Below, one piece after another: positions 17,788 through 25,538 of a stretch of 63,173 nt of DNA (position 1 is the first letter of the stretch; the number at the start of each line of letters is the position of its first letter). The DNA comes from Thiomicrorhabdus heinhorstiae (GTDB lineage: Bacteria; Pseudomonadota; Gammaproteobacteria; Thiomicrospirales; Thiomicrospiraceae): the NCBI RefSeq assembly GCF_013391765.2, contig NZ_JACBGI020000012.1:1-63173 (forward strand), in the 5' to 3' direction. The notes under the pieces are model-generated. The model saw only the letters and a list, made by a program, of their open reading frames with translations, was not told the origin of the DNA and did not search any database. A program made the translations under genes and the position numbers.

Positions 17788-18396
17788 TTAACAGTGCGGC
17801 ACGCTGTCTTTCAGACATTTAATGTCTAAAAAATTGCGCAGCATCTGGTGGCCCTGCTCGGTCAAAATCGATTCCGGATGAAACTGCACACCCTCAATCG
17901 CCATCTCTTTATGACGGACGCCCATAATTTCGTCGAAACTACCGTCTTCGTTCTGGGTCCAGGCAGTAATTTCCAGACACTCCGGTAAAGTCTCTTTCTC
18001 GATTACCAGCGAGTGGTAACGCGTCGTTTCCACCGGATTAGGCAGGCCGGTAAACATGCCTTGATCCTTATGATAAACCGGAGAGGTTTTACCATGCATG
18101 ACTTGTTTGGCACGGATAATCTTACCGCCAAATGCCTGACCGATCGATTGATGCCCGAGACAGACCCCCATAATCGGAATTTTGCCGGCAAAGCATTTTA
18201 TGGCTTCCACCGAAATTCCGGCTTCGGTTGGAGTACACGGGCCCGGAGAGATCACCAGAAATTCCGGATTCAGAGTTTCAATCGTTTCCAGGTCGATCTG
18301 GTCGTTACGATACACCTCTACCTGCTGCCCCAATTCACCGAAGTACTGCACAAGGTTATAGGTAAAAGAGTCATAGTTATCGATCATTAATAGCAT
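17788..18396 (-). CDS. trpG: Anthranilate synthase component II (glutamine amidotransferase)
   Basis: A 202-residue class I glutamine amidotransferase. It has [19 protein letters not shown] at the start, the oxyanion stretch [11 protein letters not shown], the nucleophile Cys in [15 protein letters not shown], and the His/Glu pair in [14 protein letters not shown]. It feeds ammonia to TrpE for anthranilate synthesis and may also serve as PabA. It begins 21 bp after trpE on the same strand. Confidence 0.95.
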   Translation of the reverse strand: MLLMIDNYDSFTYNLVQYFGELGQQVEVYRNDQIDLETIETLNPEFLVISPGPCTPTEAGISVEAIKCFAGKIPIMGVCLGHQSIGQAFGGKIIRAKQVMHGKTSPVYHKDQGMFTGLPNPVETTRYHSLVIEKETLPECLEITAWTQNEDGSFDEIMGVRHKEMAIEGVQFHPESILTEQGHQMLRNFLDIKCLKDSVPHC

Positions 18397-18417
18397 GGAG
18401 AATTCCTACAACGTAAA

Positions 18418-19920
18418 TTATTTATGCTTGCTCGGATTGGCGGTTTGCAATCCTTCAGTGACAAATTGCGCGGCGCGGAAAACGGCGCGACCCTTATTCA
18501 TGGTTTCGTCCCACTCAAGCTGCGGTACCGAATCGGCAACCACGCCCGCCCCTGCCTGAACGAACAGCTTATTATCTTTGATCACTGCGGTACGGATCGC
18601 AATGGCGGTATCCATATTACCCTGCCAGCCCAGATAACCAACCGCCCCACCGTAGATACCGCGTTTGACCGGTTCAAATTCGTCGATGATTTCCATCGCA
18701 CGAATTTTCGGCGCACCGGACAAAGTTCCTGCCGGAAAGGTCGCACGCAAGACATCGATTGCCGTCATACCCGGACGAATTTTGCCATTTACATTGGAAA
18801 CGATGTGCATAACATGCGAGTAACGCTCAATGACCATCTTCTCGGTCAGATCAACCGAACCAATCTGCGCAATCCGCCCGACATCGTTTCGACCCAGGTC
18901 GATCAGCATTAAGTGTTCGGCAATCTCTTTCGGGTCATTCAGCAGGTCTTGCTCAAGCGCCAAATCTTTTTCTTCGGTTGCACCGCGGCGACGGGTTCCG
19001 GCAATCGGACGAACCGTCACCATACTGTCTTCCAGACGAACCAGAATCTCGGGCGAAGAACCGACCACATAGGTTCCGTCCAAATCCAGATAGAACATAT
19101 ACGGCGACGGGTTCAAATGACGCAAGGCTCGATACAAATCCATCGGCTGTTCATTAAACTCAACCGACATCTGCTGCGAGATGACCACCTGCATTACGTC
19201 CCCGGCAAGGATGTATTCCTGAATTTTTTCAACCGCTGTCTTGAATTCTTCTTCACCAAAGCTGGATTTGAAATCACTCTCATCAATCTTCGATTCGCTC
19301 GGCAGGTCGCTCGGCACAGCCAAAGATGAGGACAAGCCGGCACACAATTCGTCAACACGTTTTAATGCGGTTTCATAGGCATTGGCCTGTGTCAAATCGG
19401 CATGCACAATAACGTGCACCTGACCGCTCAGGTTATCGAACACCACCAGTTCTTCGGAGACCATCAACAGTATATCCGGCGCACCGATATCGTCTTGCTC
19501 CGGCATACTCTTTTGCAATCTCGGCTCAATATAACGTACCGTGTCGTAACCGAAGTAACCGACCAGACCGCCGCTGAAAGCCGGCATATCCGGCTTGTGC
19601 AAAACCTTGAACTGTTTCTGATAAGCTTCGATCCACGCTAAAGGATCTTCGCTGACTTGCTGCTGAAGCAACTCCTCGCCAAAATACTCACGGATCTGTT
19701 TGCCATGAACCTCAATGCGTCTTTGACACGGCAGACCGATAATCGAGTAGCGACCCCATTTTTCACCGCCCTGAACCGACTCGAATAGATAAGAGTAAGC
19801 CCCATTAGCGAGTTTGTGGTAAACACTTAGGGGCGTATCGAAGTCCGACAAGACTGTGCGCATTAAAGGCGCACGGCTGTAGCCTTGTTGAGCAAGGGTA
19901 GCAAAAACGGCTGCGTCCAT
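18418..19920 (-). CDS. trpE: Anthranilate synthase component I
   Basis: A 500-residue chorismate-utilising enzyme. The C-terminal catalytic half shows [91 protein letters not shown] and [10 protein letters not shown]. The N-terminal regulatory half starts with [27 protein letters not shown]. It uses ammonia from TrpG. I could not confirm the Trp feedback site. Upstream is an A/T run (about 19948-19974). Confidence 0.96.
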   Translation of the reverse strand: MDAAVFATLAQQGYSRAPLMRTVLSDFDTPLSVYHKLANGAYSYLFESVQGGEKWGRYSIIGLPCQRRIEVHGKQIREYFGEELLQQQVSEDPLAWIEAYQKQFKVLHKPDMPAFSGGLVGYFGYDTVRYIEPRLQKSMPEQDDIGAPDILLMVSEELVVFDNLSGQVHVIVHADLTQANAYETALKRVDELCAGLSSSLAVPSDLPSESKIDESDFKSSFGEEEFKTAVEKIQEYILAGDVMQVVISQQMSVEFNEQPMDLYRALRHLNPSPYMFYLDLDGTYVVGSSPEILVRLEDSMVTVRPIAGTRRRGATEEKDLALEQDLLNDPKEIAEHLMLIDLGRNDVGRIAQIGSVDLTEKMVIERYSHVMHIVSNVNGKIRPGMTAIDVLRATFPAGTLSGAPKIRAMEIIDEFEPVKRGIYGGAVGYLGWQGNMDTAIAIRTAVIKDNKLFVQAGAGVVADSVPQLEWDETMNKGRAVFRAAQFVTEGLQTANPSKHK

Positions 19921-19989
19921 GAAAAATCTGCCTTGGTTTTAAAGAGAATATATAAATATATATTGAATATATATGAGTTTAAGAAATTC

Positions 19990-20124
19990 TTAACGGTTTT
20001 TCGCTTGCTGACGAAGCCAGCGTCGGAATTGCCAGTAGCGGTAGATTCCGCTGATAGAGCAAGTCACAGGGCGAAACAACTGAAGGAAGAACGCTCTCGC
20101 AAAGGATAGAAAATCGTTTTTCAT
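19990..20124 (-). CDS. Possible small basic protein between gph and trpE
   Basis: A 44-residue open frame, MKNDFLSFARAFFLQLFRPV..., ending ...FRRWLRQQAKNR. It lies on the same strand as the operon in the 272-bp gap between gph and trpE. It has an ATG with AGAGA about 9 bp upstream. It has a hydrophobic N-terminal half and an Arg-rich, amphipathic C-terminal half with two Trp codons. I recognise no family. It could be a small membrane-associated protein or a chance frame. It does not look like a trp leader peptide, since there are no tandem Trp codons and no downstream attenuator. Confidence 0.4.
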   Translation of the reverse strand: MKNDFLSFARAFFLQLFRPVTCSISGIYRYWQFRRWLRQQAKNR

Positions 20125-20163
20125 TAAGCTGTCTCTTAACATTTGACTGGTTATCAAAATTAA

Positions 20164-20184
20164 CGGGGACTCGAAAAGCCCCCG
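20164..20184 (-). terminator. Weak terminator-like hairpin after gph
   Basis: CGGGG/CCCCG, with extra G-C pairing on one side and a loop of about 11 nt, is followed on the minus strand by TTAATTTTG. It starts 9 bp after the gph stop and may reduce readthrough from rpe-gph into trpE. Confidence 0.5.
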
Positions 20185-20192
20185 ATATTGAA

Positions 20193-20873
20193 TTACTTCG
20201 CTTCCAGGTAATCTTTTAACTCGACGAACGAATCCATAATCACATCCGGCTCATAAACACGGATATCTTCTCCGTGGTTGTAACCGTAGGTCATGCAGAA
20301 GATATGGAAACCGGCCGCACGCGCCGCTTTAACATCCGATTTCGAATCACCGATCATCAGCGCATTTTCCGGCTCGACACCCAATTGCTCTGCCGCGTAT
20401 AGAAGCGGCATAGGATGTGGCTTCTTCTCGGCACAGGTATCACCGGAAACCACCACTTCAAAGTAATCGAAAAGTCCTTTGTCTTTTAGCAGAGGAATCG
20501 TAAACGCTTCCGCTTTATTGGTCACACAAGCAACACGGTAACCTTGCTCTTTCATCCATTCGATTCCTTCGACCACGCCATCGTACACACGACTGCGCTG
20601 TGAAGTGTTGTGCTTATACAATTCCAGGAAAATCGGATAGGCCTTATCCATCAGCCCCTGATCAGGCATCCCCTCAACCGAGTTGATCAAAGCGCGTTCG
20701 GTCAAACGTTGAACGCCGTTCCCCACCCAGTTACGTACCGCATCTTCGCCACGCACAGGCATGCCCAGTTGTTTCATCATTTCATCAACGCAGTAAGCCA
20801 GATCTGGCACACTGTCGATCAGGGTTCCGTCCAAGTCGATTAATACGAAGCCCGGTTTTAATTTTTCCATCAT
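20193..20873 (-). CDS. gph: Phosphoglycolate phosphatase
   Basis: A 226-residue HAD-superfamily phosphatase. Motif I is VLIDLDGTLIDSVPDL, with the nucleophile and acid/base Asp. A cap domain with NWVGNGVQRLTERAL follows, which is typical of Gph/CbbZ. Motif II is VTNKA, and motifs III/IV are in KPHPMPLL and MIGDSKSDVKAARAAG. It dephosphorylates 2-phosphoglycolate, the toxic product of RuBisCO oxygenation, which matters here because two RuBisCOs are encoded 8-14 kb away. It lies downstream of rpe on the same strand. Confidence 0.94.
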   Translation of the reverse strand: MMEKLKPGFVLIDLDGTLIDSVPDLAYCVDEMMKQLGMPVRGEDAVRNWVGNGVQRLTERALINSVEGMPDQGLMDKAYPIFLELYKHNTSQRSRVYDGVVEGIEWMKEQGYRVACVTNKAEAFTIPLLKDKGLFDYFEVVVSGDTCAEKKPHPMPLLYAAEQLGVEPENALMIGDSKSDVKAARAAGFHIFCMTYGYNHGEDIRVYEPDVIMDSFVELKDYLEAK

Positions 20874-21015
20874 TCTAAATCTTCTCTTATTCTGTCTTTT
20901 TAGCGGCTGCTTAAAGCAAAGCGCTCTTCTAAAACAACAAAACGCCGGCGCCCCACAATGCTCTTATGGAGATCAACGCCAGCGTTGTCAGTTTCAGGTC
21001 TTGTTTGTAACGGGA

Positions 21016-21720
21016 TTACGCTTTCGCAATTTCGTCACGCATCTGCTGGATTACTGTATCGTAGCGATTTGCATCGCCCGCATTCGCCTTACCGAAGATA
21101 CCAGAACCAGAAACGAAAGTATCGCAGCCAGCGGCTGCCACTTCACGGATATTTTCAACCTTAACACCACCATCGATCTCCAAACGGATATCTCGACCGG
21201 ATGCATCGATCAGTTGGCGGCAAGCTTTTAGTTTTTCCAAAGCTTGAGGGATAAATGACTGACCACCGAAACCAGGGTTAACCGACATGATCAAAATCAT
21301 ATCGATCTTATCCATTACGTGCTCAAGGTAACTCAAAGAAGTATGCGGGTTGAATACCAGACCGGCTTTGGCACCCATATCCTTGATCATCGCCAAAGAA
21401 CGGTCGATGTGCTCGGAAGCTTCCGGGTGGAAAGTAACGTAGTCGGCACCGGCGTTGATAAAATCAGGAATGATGCGATCCACCGGTTTAACCATAAGGT
21501 GAACGTCGATCGGCGCTTTAACACCTTCATTATCCATGAACTTTTTCAAAGATTCACAAACCAATGGACCGATCGTCAAGTTAGGAACATAGTGGTTATC
21601 CATTACATCGAAGTGAACCACATCCGCACCTGCTGCGATTACGTCCTTAACATCCTTACCCAATTGTGCAAAATCGGCCGACAGAATCGAAGGCGCAATC
21701 CAGTTTTCTTGTTTTGCCAT
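21016..21720 (-). CDS. rpe: Ribulose-phosphate 3-epimerase
   Basis: A 234-residue TIM-barrel epimerase interconverting ribulose-5-P and xylulose-5-P. Motifs: [86 protein letters not shown] and FVSGSGIFG. It serves the pentose-phosphate and Calvin cycles. It is first gene of the rpe-gph-trpEGD run, an order seen in other gammaproteobacteria. Confidence 0.96.
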   Translation of the reverse strand: MAKQENWIAPSILSADFAQLGKDVKDVIAAGADVVHFDVMDNHYVPNLTIGPLVCESLKKFMDNEGVKAPIDVHLMVKPVDRIIPDFINAGADYVTFHPEASEHIDRSLAMIKDMGAKAGLVFNPHTSLSYLEHVMDKIDMILIMSVNPGFGGQSFIPQALEKLKACRQLIDASGRDIRLEIDGGVKVENIREVAAAGCDTFVSGSGIFGKANAGDANRYDTVIQQMRDEIAKA

Positions 21721-21885
21721 CTCTATAACACCTTAATAAATAAATATTAAAAAAATAATGCGTGCATTTTAACAGCATACTTATAAAATGGGCAAAAAAA
21801 TGGCGCCCCGGGCATAATGTGTTTCTGTCACTATTTATTCATAAATAATCGCTATAATGCTCGCTTTAGCGACAGGGAGTTTTGA

Positions 21886-22332
21886 ATGACAAACGAACCG
21901 GATCTATTACAGACACGTCGTAATCGGCCCACAACCAAAGCAGAAAAAGGCTTTAAGAAGCTGATTCATGTTTTCGAATTTATCGGTTTGGTCATTATCG
22001 CCATCGCAACCATCTATGCCGGCGGTCACGAAGCCTACCGAATGGCGCATAATCACACTGTGACCTTGGGCGATCTGCTGTTACTTTTCCTATATCTAGA
22101 AGTCCTTGCCATGGTCGCGATCTATCTGGATTCAGGAAAACTGCCGATCCGCTTACCGCTGTACATTGCGATAGTCGCCCTGGCCCGTTATCTGATTCTC
22201 GATATGAAATCGCTCAGTGAATGGCAGATGCTGGCTGTAGCCGGAACCATTACCCTCATTACCATATCAACGCTGATTTTGCGCTTTGGGAGTTTGAAGT
22301 ACCCCTACGCCAATAAGCAGAAAGATGATTAA
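21886..22332 (+). CDS. PsiE-family phosphate-starvation-inducible membrane protein
   Basis: A 148-residue protein with four predicted membrane spans. The family-typical segments are AEKGFKKLIHVFEFIGLVIIAIATIYAGG, LLLLFLYLEVLAMVAIYLDSGKLPIRLPLYIAIVALARYLILDM and ISTLILRFGSLKYPY. PsiE proteins are inner-membrane proteins of unknown biochemical role, induced by phosphate starvation in E. coli. It begins a plus-strand run with purC 26 bp downstream, preceded by the ribosome-binding stretch GACAGGGAG. Confidence 0.85.
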   Translation: MTNEPDLLQTRRNRPTTKAEKGFKKLIHVFEFIGLVIIAIATIYAGGHEAYRMAHNHTVTLGDLLLLFLYLEVLAMVAIYLDSGKLPIRLPLYIAIVALARYLILDMKSLSEWQMLAVAGTITLITISTLILRFGSLKYPYANKQKDD

Positions 22333-22358
22333 ACACTTTTAAATGACAGGATATCTCT

Positions 22359-23249
22359 ATGCAGCCGCTTTATGAGTCCACACTCACCAGCCTTCCTTTG
22401 ATTGCCAAAGGAAAAGTGCGCGACATTTATGACATTGACGAGAATTACATGCTGATCGTCACTACCGATCGCATTTCAGCGTTTGACGCGATTCTACCGA
22501 CGCCAATCCCCGGCAAAGGGCGCATCCTGACCGAGACAGCTCAATTCTGGATGAAAAAAACCCAGCACATCGTGCCAAACCAGCTGGTCACAGACAAGAG
22601 TCTTGCCGACTATCTGACACCGGAAGAACTGAAGCAACTTGAAGGGCGCGGCATGATCGTTCGCAAACTGAAACCTTTGCCGGTTGAGGCGATTGTTCGC
22701 GGTTATCTGGTCGGTTCAGGCTGGAAAGAATACAAAAAGAACCGCACCGTCTGCGGAATCAAACTTCCGAAAGGTTTGAAGAAAGCCGAAAAACTTCCTG
22801 AACCGCTATTCACTCCATCCACGAAAGCAGAGCAAGGCGATCACGACGAGAACATCAGCTTTGAACGCCTGAGCGAAATCATGGGCGAAGAGAAATCCAG
22901 TAAGGTCAAAGAGCTTGCCTTGAAACTGTATCAGTTCGCTGCCGATTTTGCTTTGGAACGCGGCATCATTATCGCCGATACAAAATTTGAATTCGGCGAA
23001 GACGAAGACGGCACCATCTACCTGATCGACGAAGCCTTAACTCCGGACAGCTCGCGCTTCTGGCCGGCAACCAGCTATCAGGTCGGCAGCAACCCGCCTA
23101 GTTTCGACAAGCAGTATATTCGCGACTATCTGGAAAGTCTGGATTGGGACAAAAATCCGCAAACCGGACCGGAACTGCCTGACGAGATCGTGGCCAAAAC
23201 GCTGGAAAAATATCAGGAAGCGCAGGCACGTCTGACGGAAAACTTGTAA
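22359..23249 (+). CDS. purC: SAICAR synthase (phosphoribosylaminoimidazole-succinocarboxamide synthase)
   Basis: A 296-residue enzyme of the purine pathway that couples CAIR with aspartate using ATP. It has GKVRDIYDIDENYMLIVTTDRISAFD at the N-terminus, then VEAIVRGYLVGSGWKEY, FTPSTKAEQGDHDENISF, IIADTKFEFG, IDEALTPDSSRFWP and FDKQYIRDYL. This long form resembles the yeast ADE1 type more than the 237-residue E. coli form. Its stop overlaps the bioD start by one base (TAATG). Confidence 0.95.
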   Translation: MQPLYESTLTSLPLIAKGKVRDIYDIDENYMLIVTTDRISAFDAILPTPIPGKGRILTETAQFWMKKTQHIVPNQLVTDKSLADYLTPEELKQLEGRGMIVRKLKPLPVEAIVRGYLVGSGWKEYKKNRTVCGIKLPKGLKKAEKLPEPLFTPSTKAEQGDHDENISFERLSEIMGEEKSSKVKELALKLYQFAADFALERGIIIADTKFEFGEDEDGTIYLIDEALTPDSSRFWPATSYQVGSNPPSFDKQYIRDYLESLDWDKNPQTGPELPDEIVAKTLEKYQEAQARLTENL

Positions 23250-23944
23250 TGGTGATGGCGAGCCCTGACAACAAAAAAGCCGATCTAAAGATCGGCTTTT
23301 TTGTCACAGGAACCGACACCGACGTCGGCAAAACCTTTTTCACCGCCTGTCTGGCGTACAGCCTGAGCCATGCGGGTCATAAGGTTGCGCCGCGCAAACC
23401 GATCGCTTCCGGCTGCATCCTACAAACCGACGGCTCCTTACTGAGTGAGGACGCTCTTCAACTGCAATCCGCCGCCGGCAATATCGAACCGCTTGAAAGC
23501 ATCTGCCCCAACTGTTTCGAACCTCCTATTTCGCCGCATCAGGCGCTATTGCAGGCAGGCAAAACTATCACCACTCGACAACTGGCGCATGCGTGCCAAA
23601 CACCTTCAGGGCACATTAAACTGGTTGAAGGTGCCGGCGGCTGGTACTCTCCATTAAGCTCGGACGGGCTTAACGCCGATCTGGCCGTCGAATTACAACT
23701 TCCGGTTATTTTGGTCGCCGCCAACCGTCTCGGTTGCATCAATCAGATTCTTCTCAGTCAGGAAGCCGTTCTCAATCGAGGCCTTAAGCTGGCTGCGATC
23801 GTTATCAATCAAATAGAACCCGGCACAAATTACGCCGCAGATATTGATGACTATGTCCAAGCCCCGCTGGTTTCTTTGCCGCATCAAAAAAGCGGCCAAC
23901 CGCTGTTTTTAGAGCAATTGGCCGCTTTAGTTAAAGAAGCATGA
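23249..23944 (+). CDS. bioD: Dethiobiotin synthetase
   Basis: A 231-residue P-loop enzyme that closes the ureido ring of dethiobiotin from DAPA, CO2 and ATP. The P-loop is FFVTGTDTDVGKTFFTACLA (residues about 17-36). VAPRKPIASGC, VEGAGGWYSPLS and LPVILVAANRLGCINQILLS follow. The N-terminus is about 10 residues longer than E. coli BioD. The start must be ATG 23249 (overlapping the purC stop) or ATG 23255, because no start codon lies between there and the P-loop. A 16-bp terminator-like inverted repeat lies within codons 8-19. Confidence 0.94.
   Translation: MVMASPDNKKADLKIGFFVTGTDTDVGKTFFTACLAYSLSHAGHKVAPRKPIASGCILQTDGSLLSEDALQLQSAAGNIEPLESICPNCFEPPISPHQALLQAGKTITTRQLAHACQTPSGHIKLVEGAGGWYSPLSSDGLNADLAVELQLPVILVAANRLGCINQILLSQEAVLNRGLKLAAIVINQIEPGTNYAADIDDYVQAPLVSLPHQKSGQPLFLEQLAALVKEA
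23271..23304. terminator. Terminator-like 16-bp inverted repeat inside the bioD 5' coding region
   Basis: The perfect inverted repeat ACAAAAAAGCCGATCT / AGATCGGCTTTTTTGT (23271-23286 with 23289-23304) has 2 bases between the arms; a realistic hairpin is 13-14 bp with a 6-nt loop. It ends in six T's, with six A's at the other side, so it looks like an intrinsic terminator in both directions. It lies 22 bp after the bioD ATG and just after the purC stop. Confidence 0.8.
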
Positions 23945-23956
23945 GACAATTGGACG

Positions 23957-24610
23957 TTAATCGTCGTCTCTCAAAAGCATTTTATCCGCTTCATCCAAGC
24001 TACTGATACTGACGTTCAGATTATGCAAACGTCCGTCCTTGATGGCATAGATAAAACCGTGGACCGACAGTTCCTGGCCGTTTTCCCAGGCCTTTCTAAC
24101 CGCCGGAACATGACAGATATTGCGCACCTGTTCTTCGACATTAATTTCGCATAGACGGTCGATTCTTTCCGATTCCGGCAACTGATCCAAAGTCTCCTTA
24201 GCTCTCTGATAATACTTGCGGATCGGGCGAACCCAATGGTCGATCAAATCCGGATTCCCCGGTTTCAAAGCGGCGGCAACCCCGCCGCAACCATAGTGAC
24301 CGTTAACGATAATATGCTTTACCTTGAGCACTTCAACCGCATATTGAATGACACTCAAGGCATTCATGTCGCTGGAGTTAATCAAATTCGCGATATTACG
24401 ATGGACGAAGATCGTTCCCGGGTCCATTTTGACCAGCTCATTCGCCGGAACCCGGCTATCGGAACAACCGATCCACAAATATTCCGGAGTCTGCTGAGCG
24501 ACCAGACTTTGGAAAAACCCAGGACTTTCCTCATTTACCTGCTGCACCCAGGCTTCATTTCTCTCCAGAAGCTCCTGAATTTTTTGATCGCAGTCACACT
24601 TATCGCACAT
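23957..24610 (-). CDS. can: Beta-carbonic anhydrase
   Basis: A 217-residue zinc enzyme interconverting CO2 and bicarbonate. Zn ligands and the Asp-Arg dyad are visible: Cys49-Ser-Asp51-Ser-Arg53, then His105 and Cys108 in NGHYGCGG. FVHRNIANLI, ALSVIQYAVEVLKVKHIIV and VHGFIYAIKDGRL match the beta-class Can group. The ATG at 24610 is used because GGAG stands 8 bp upstream; a GTG three codons earlier is less likely. It lies downstream of a small membrane-protein gene (11-bp gap) and close to cbbM, so it probably serves inorganic-carbon supply. Confidence 0.95.
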   Translation of the reverse strand: MCDKCDCDQKIQELLERNEAWVQQVNEESPGFFQSLVAQQTPEYLWIGCSDSRVPANELVKMDPGTIFVHRNIANLINSSDMNALSVIQYAVEVLKVKHIIVNGHYGCGGVAAALKPGNPDLIDHWVRPIRKYYQRAKETLDQLPESERIDRLCEINVEEQVRNICHVPAVRKAWENGQELSVHGFIYAIKDGRLHNLNVSISSLDEADKMLLRDDD

Positions 24611-24621
24611 GGCTTTCACTC

Positions 24622-24855
24622 CTATTTCGCGTCATTCCCGCCCTGACCGGAAAACAGTTTCATAATCAACAACACGGCTAAAACACCAGCTAGAAAGGCT
24701 AATAAACCCGCCTGCCACAACACCGCGAATAACTCCCAACTCTGGGCAATCTCAACCTTGTGCCCATTAAGAATTTCACTCAATACCAGCGAATCAATTT
24801 GACCGGACAGGGCATAAAGCAATATCAGCATTAAGGCAACAATAATCAGGCACAT
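24622..24855 (-). CDS. Small two-span membrane protein paired with carbonic anhydrase
   Basis: A 77-residue protein, unrecognised. The N-terminal span is CLIIVALMLILLYALSG. A short polar middle (QIDSLVLSEILNGHKVEIAQSWELF) follows, then a second span, AVLWQAGLLAFLAGVLAVLLIM, and a basic/polar tail. It ends 11 bp before the carbonic anhydrase start on the same strand, so they are very likely cotranscribed. A membrane anchor or a partner in bicarbonate handling is possible but is only inferred from position. Confidence 0.6.
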   Translation of the reverse strand: MCLIIVALMLILLYALSGQIDSLVLSEILNGHKVEIAQSWELFAVLWQAGLLAFLAGVLAVLLIMKLFSGQGGNDAK

Positions 24856-24894
24856 TGAGTGCTCCTTATGAAATATTTAGAGAGATGCAGATAC

Positions 24895-24921
24895 AAAAAA
24901 GGCCCGTAATTGCTTACGAGC
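24895..24921 (-). terminator. Intrinsic terminator after the cbbMQO-orf148 operon
   Basis: On the minus strand GCTCGTAA/TTACGGGC, with one G-T pair and a 4-nt loop, is followed by CTTTTTT. It lies about 160 bp after the stop of the last gene of the cbbM-cbbQ-cbbO-orf148 run. It separates that run from the carbonic-anhydrase pair. Confidence 0.75.
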
Positions 24922-25079
24922 GCATTTTTGAGCGGTGCTATAGCCAAGTTTGTTAAAAATCGTGATCACCCATAGACAATCATCTTTCTCTAATATTCGC
25001 TATTACACACTGAAGCATTGAAATGGTCAAGGACACGAGCGACTTAACCGACGTCTTAACAAAAATTACCGCACCCTCT

Positions 25080-25526
25080 TTAAAACCAGGTGTTGGTAAC
25101 GCGCTTTTCCTTGGGCTTGTGCTCACTACCGAGTTTATAGGCCGCCTTGAGAGCTTTGGCTATTTGCGGACTCGTGTCCAAATCAATTTGATGAGCTTCG
25201 GCGATTTCCTGTAGATAAGCATCGGGACCAACCTCCTGATAAAGCTCCAGGAATCTATCGACTCTCATTGGAAGATTCGATATCGCCGATTGAATGCGGG
25301 ATTGAAAATGAATGACTTCAATCTCGCTTGATTCCAACATCTCGAATTTATAAGAGATAACATCCAAATCATTCAGTTTCGCGATTCTATGAGGAAGTTG
25401 TTCCAAAAACAGATCGATATCGTCAACAACAGGAGGTAAAACTATTTCGGACTCATAGCAAAAAGTTTCACCACGAAAATCGAAAATCGAACGAACCGTT
25501 ATTAAGGATTTCATAGAATTAGCCAT
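25080..25526 (-). CDS. Unrecognised protein closing the cbbM-cbbQ-cbbO operon (orf148)
   Basis: A 148-residue soluble protein, not recognised. The ATG at 25526 is chosen because GGGGTGG stands directly upstream. The first half is beta-rich with many acidic residues (SIFDFRGETFCYESEIVLPPVVDDIDLFLEQLP). The second half is helical (MRVDRFLELYQEVGPDAYLQEIAEAHQIDLDTSPQIAKALKAAYKLG). There is no signal peptide or membrane span. It starts 12 bp after the cbbO stop on the same strand, so it is almost certainly made with the form II RuBisCO activase. A role with CbbQO is inferred from position only. Confidence 0.7.
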   Translation of the reverse strand: MANSMKSLITVRSIFDFRGETFCYESEIVLPPVVDDIDLFLEQLPHRIAKLNDLDVISYKFEMLESSEIEVIHFQSRIQSAISNLPMRVDRFLELYQEVGPDAYLQEIAEAHQIDLDTSPQIAKALKAAYKLGSEHKPKEKRVTNTWF

Positions 25527-25538
25527 AACCACCCCAAA

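Noticed and set aside
19990-20124. trp leader peptide with attenuator
   Set aside because: The small frame has two Trp codons, but they are not tandem and no alternative terminator hairpin lies between it and trpE.
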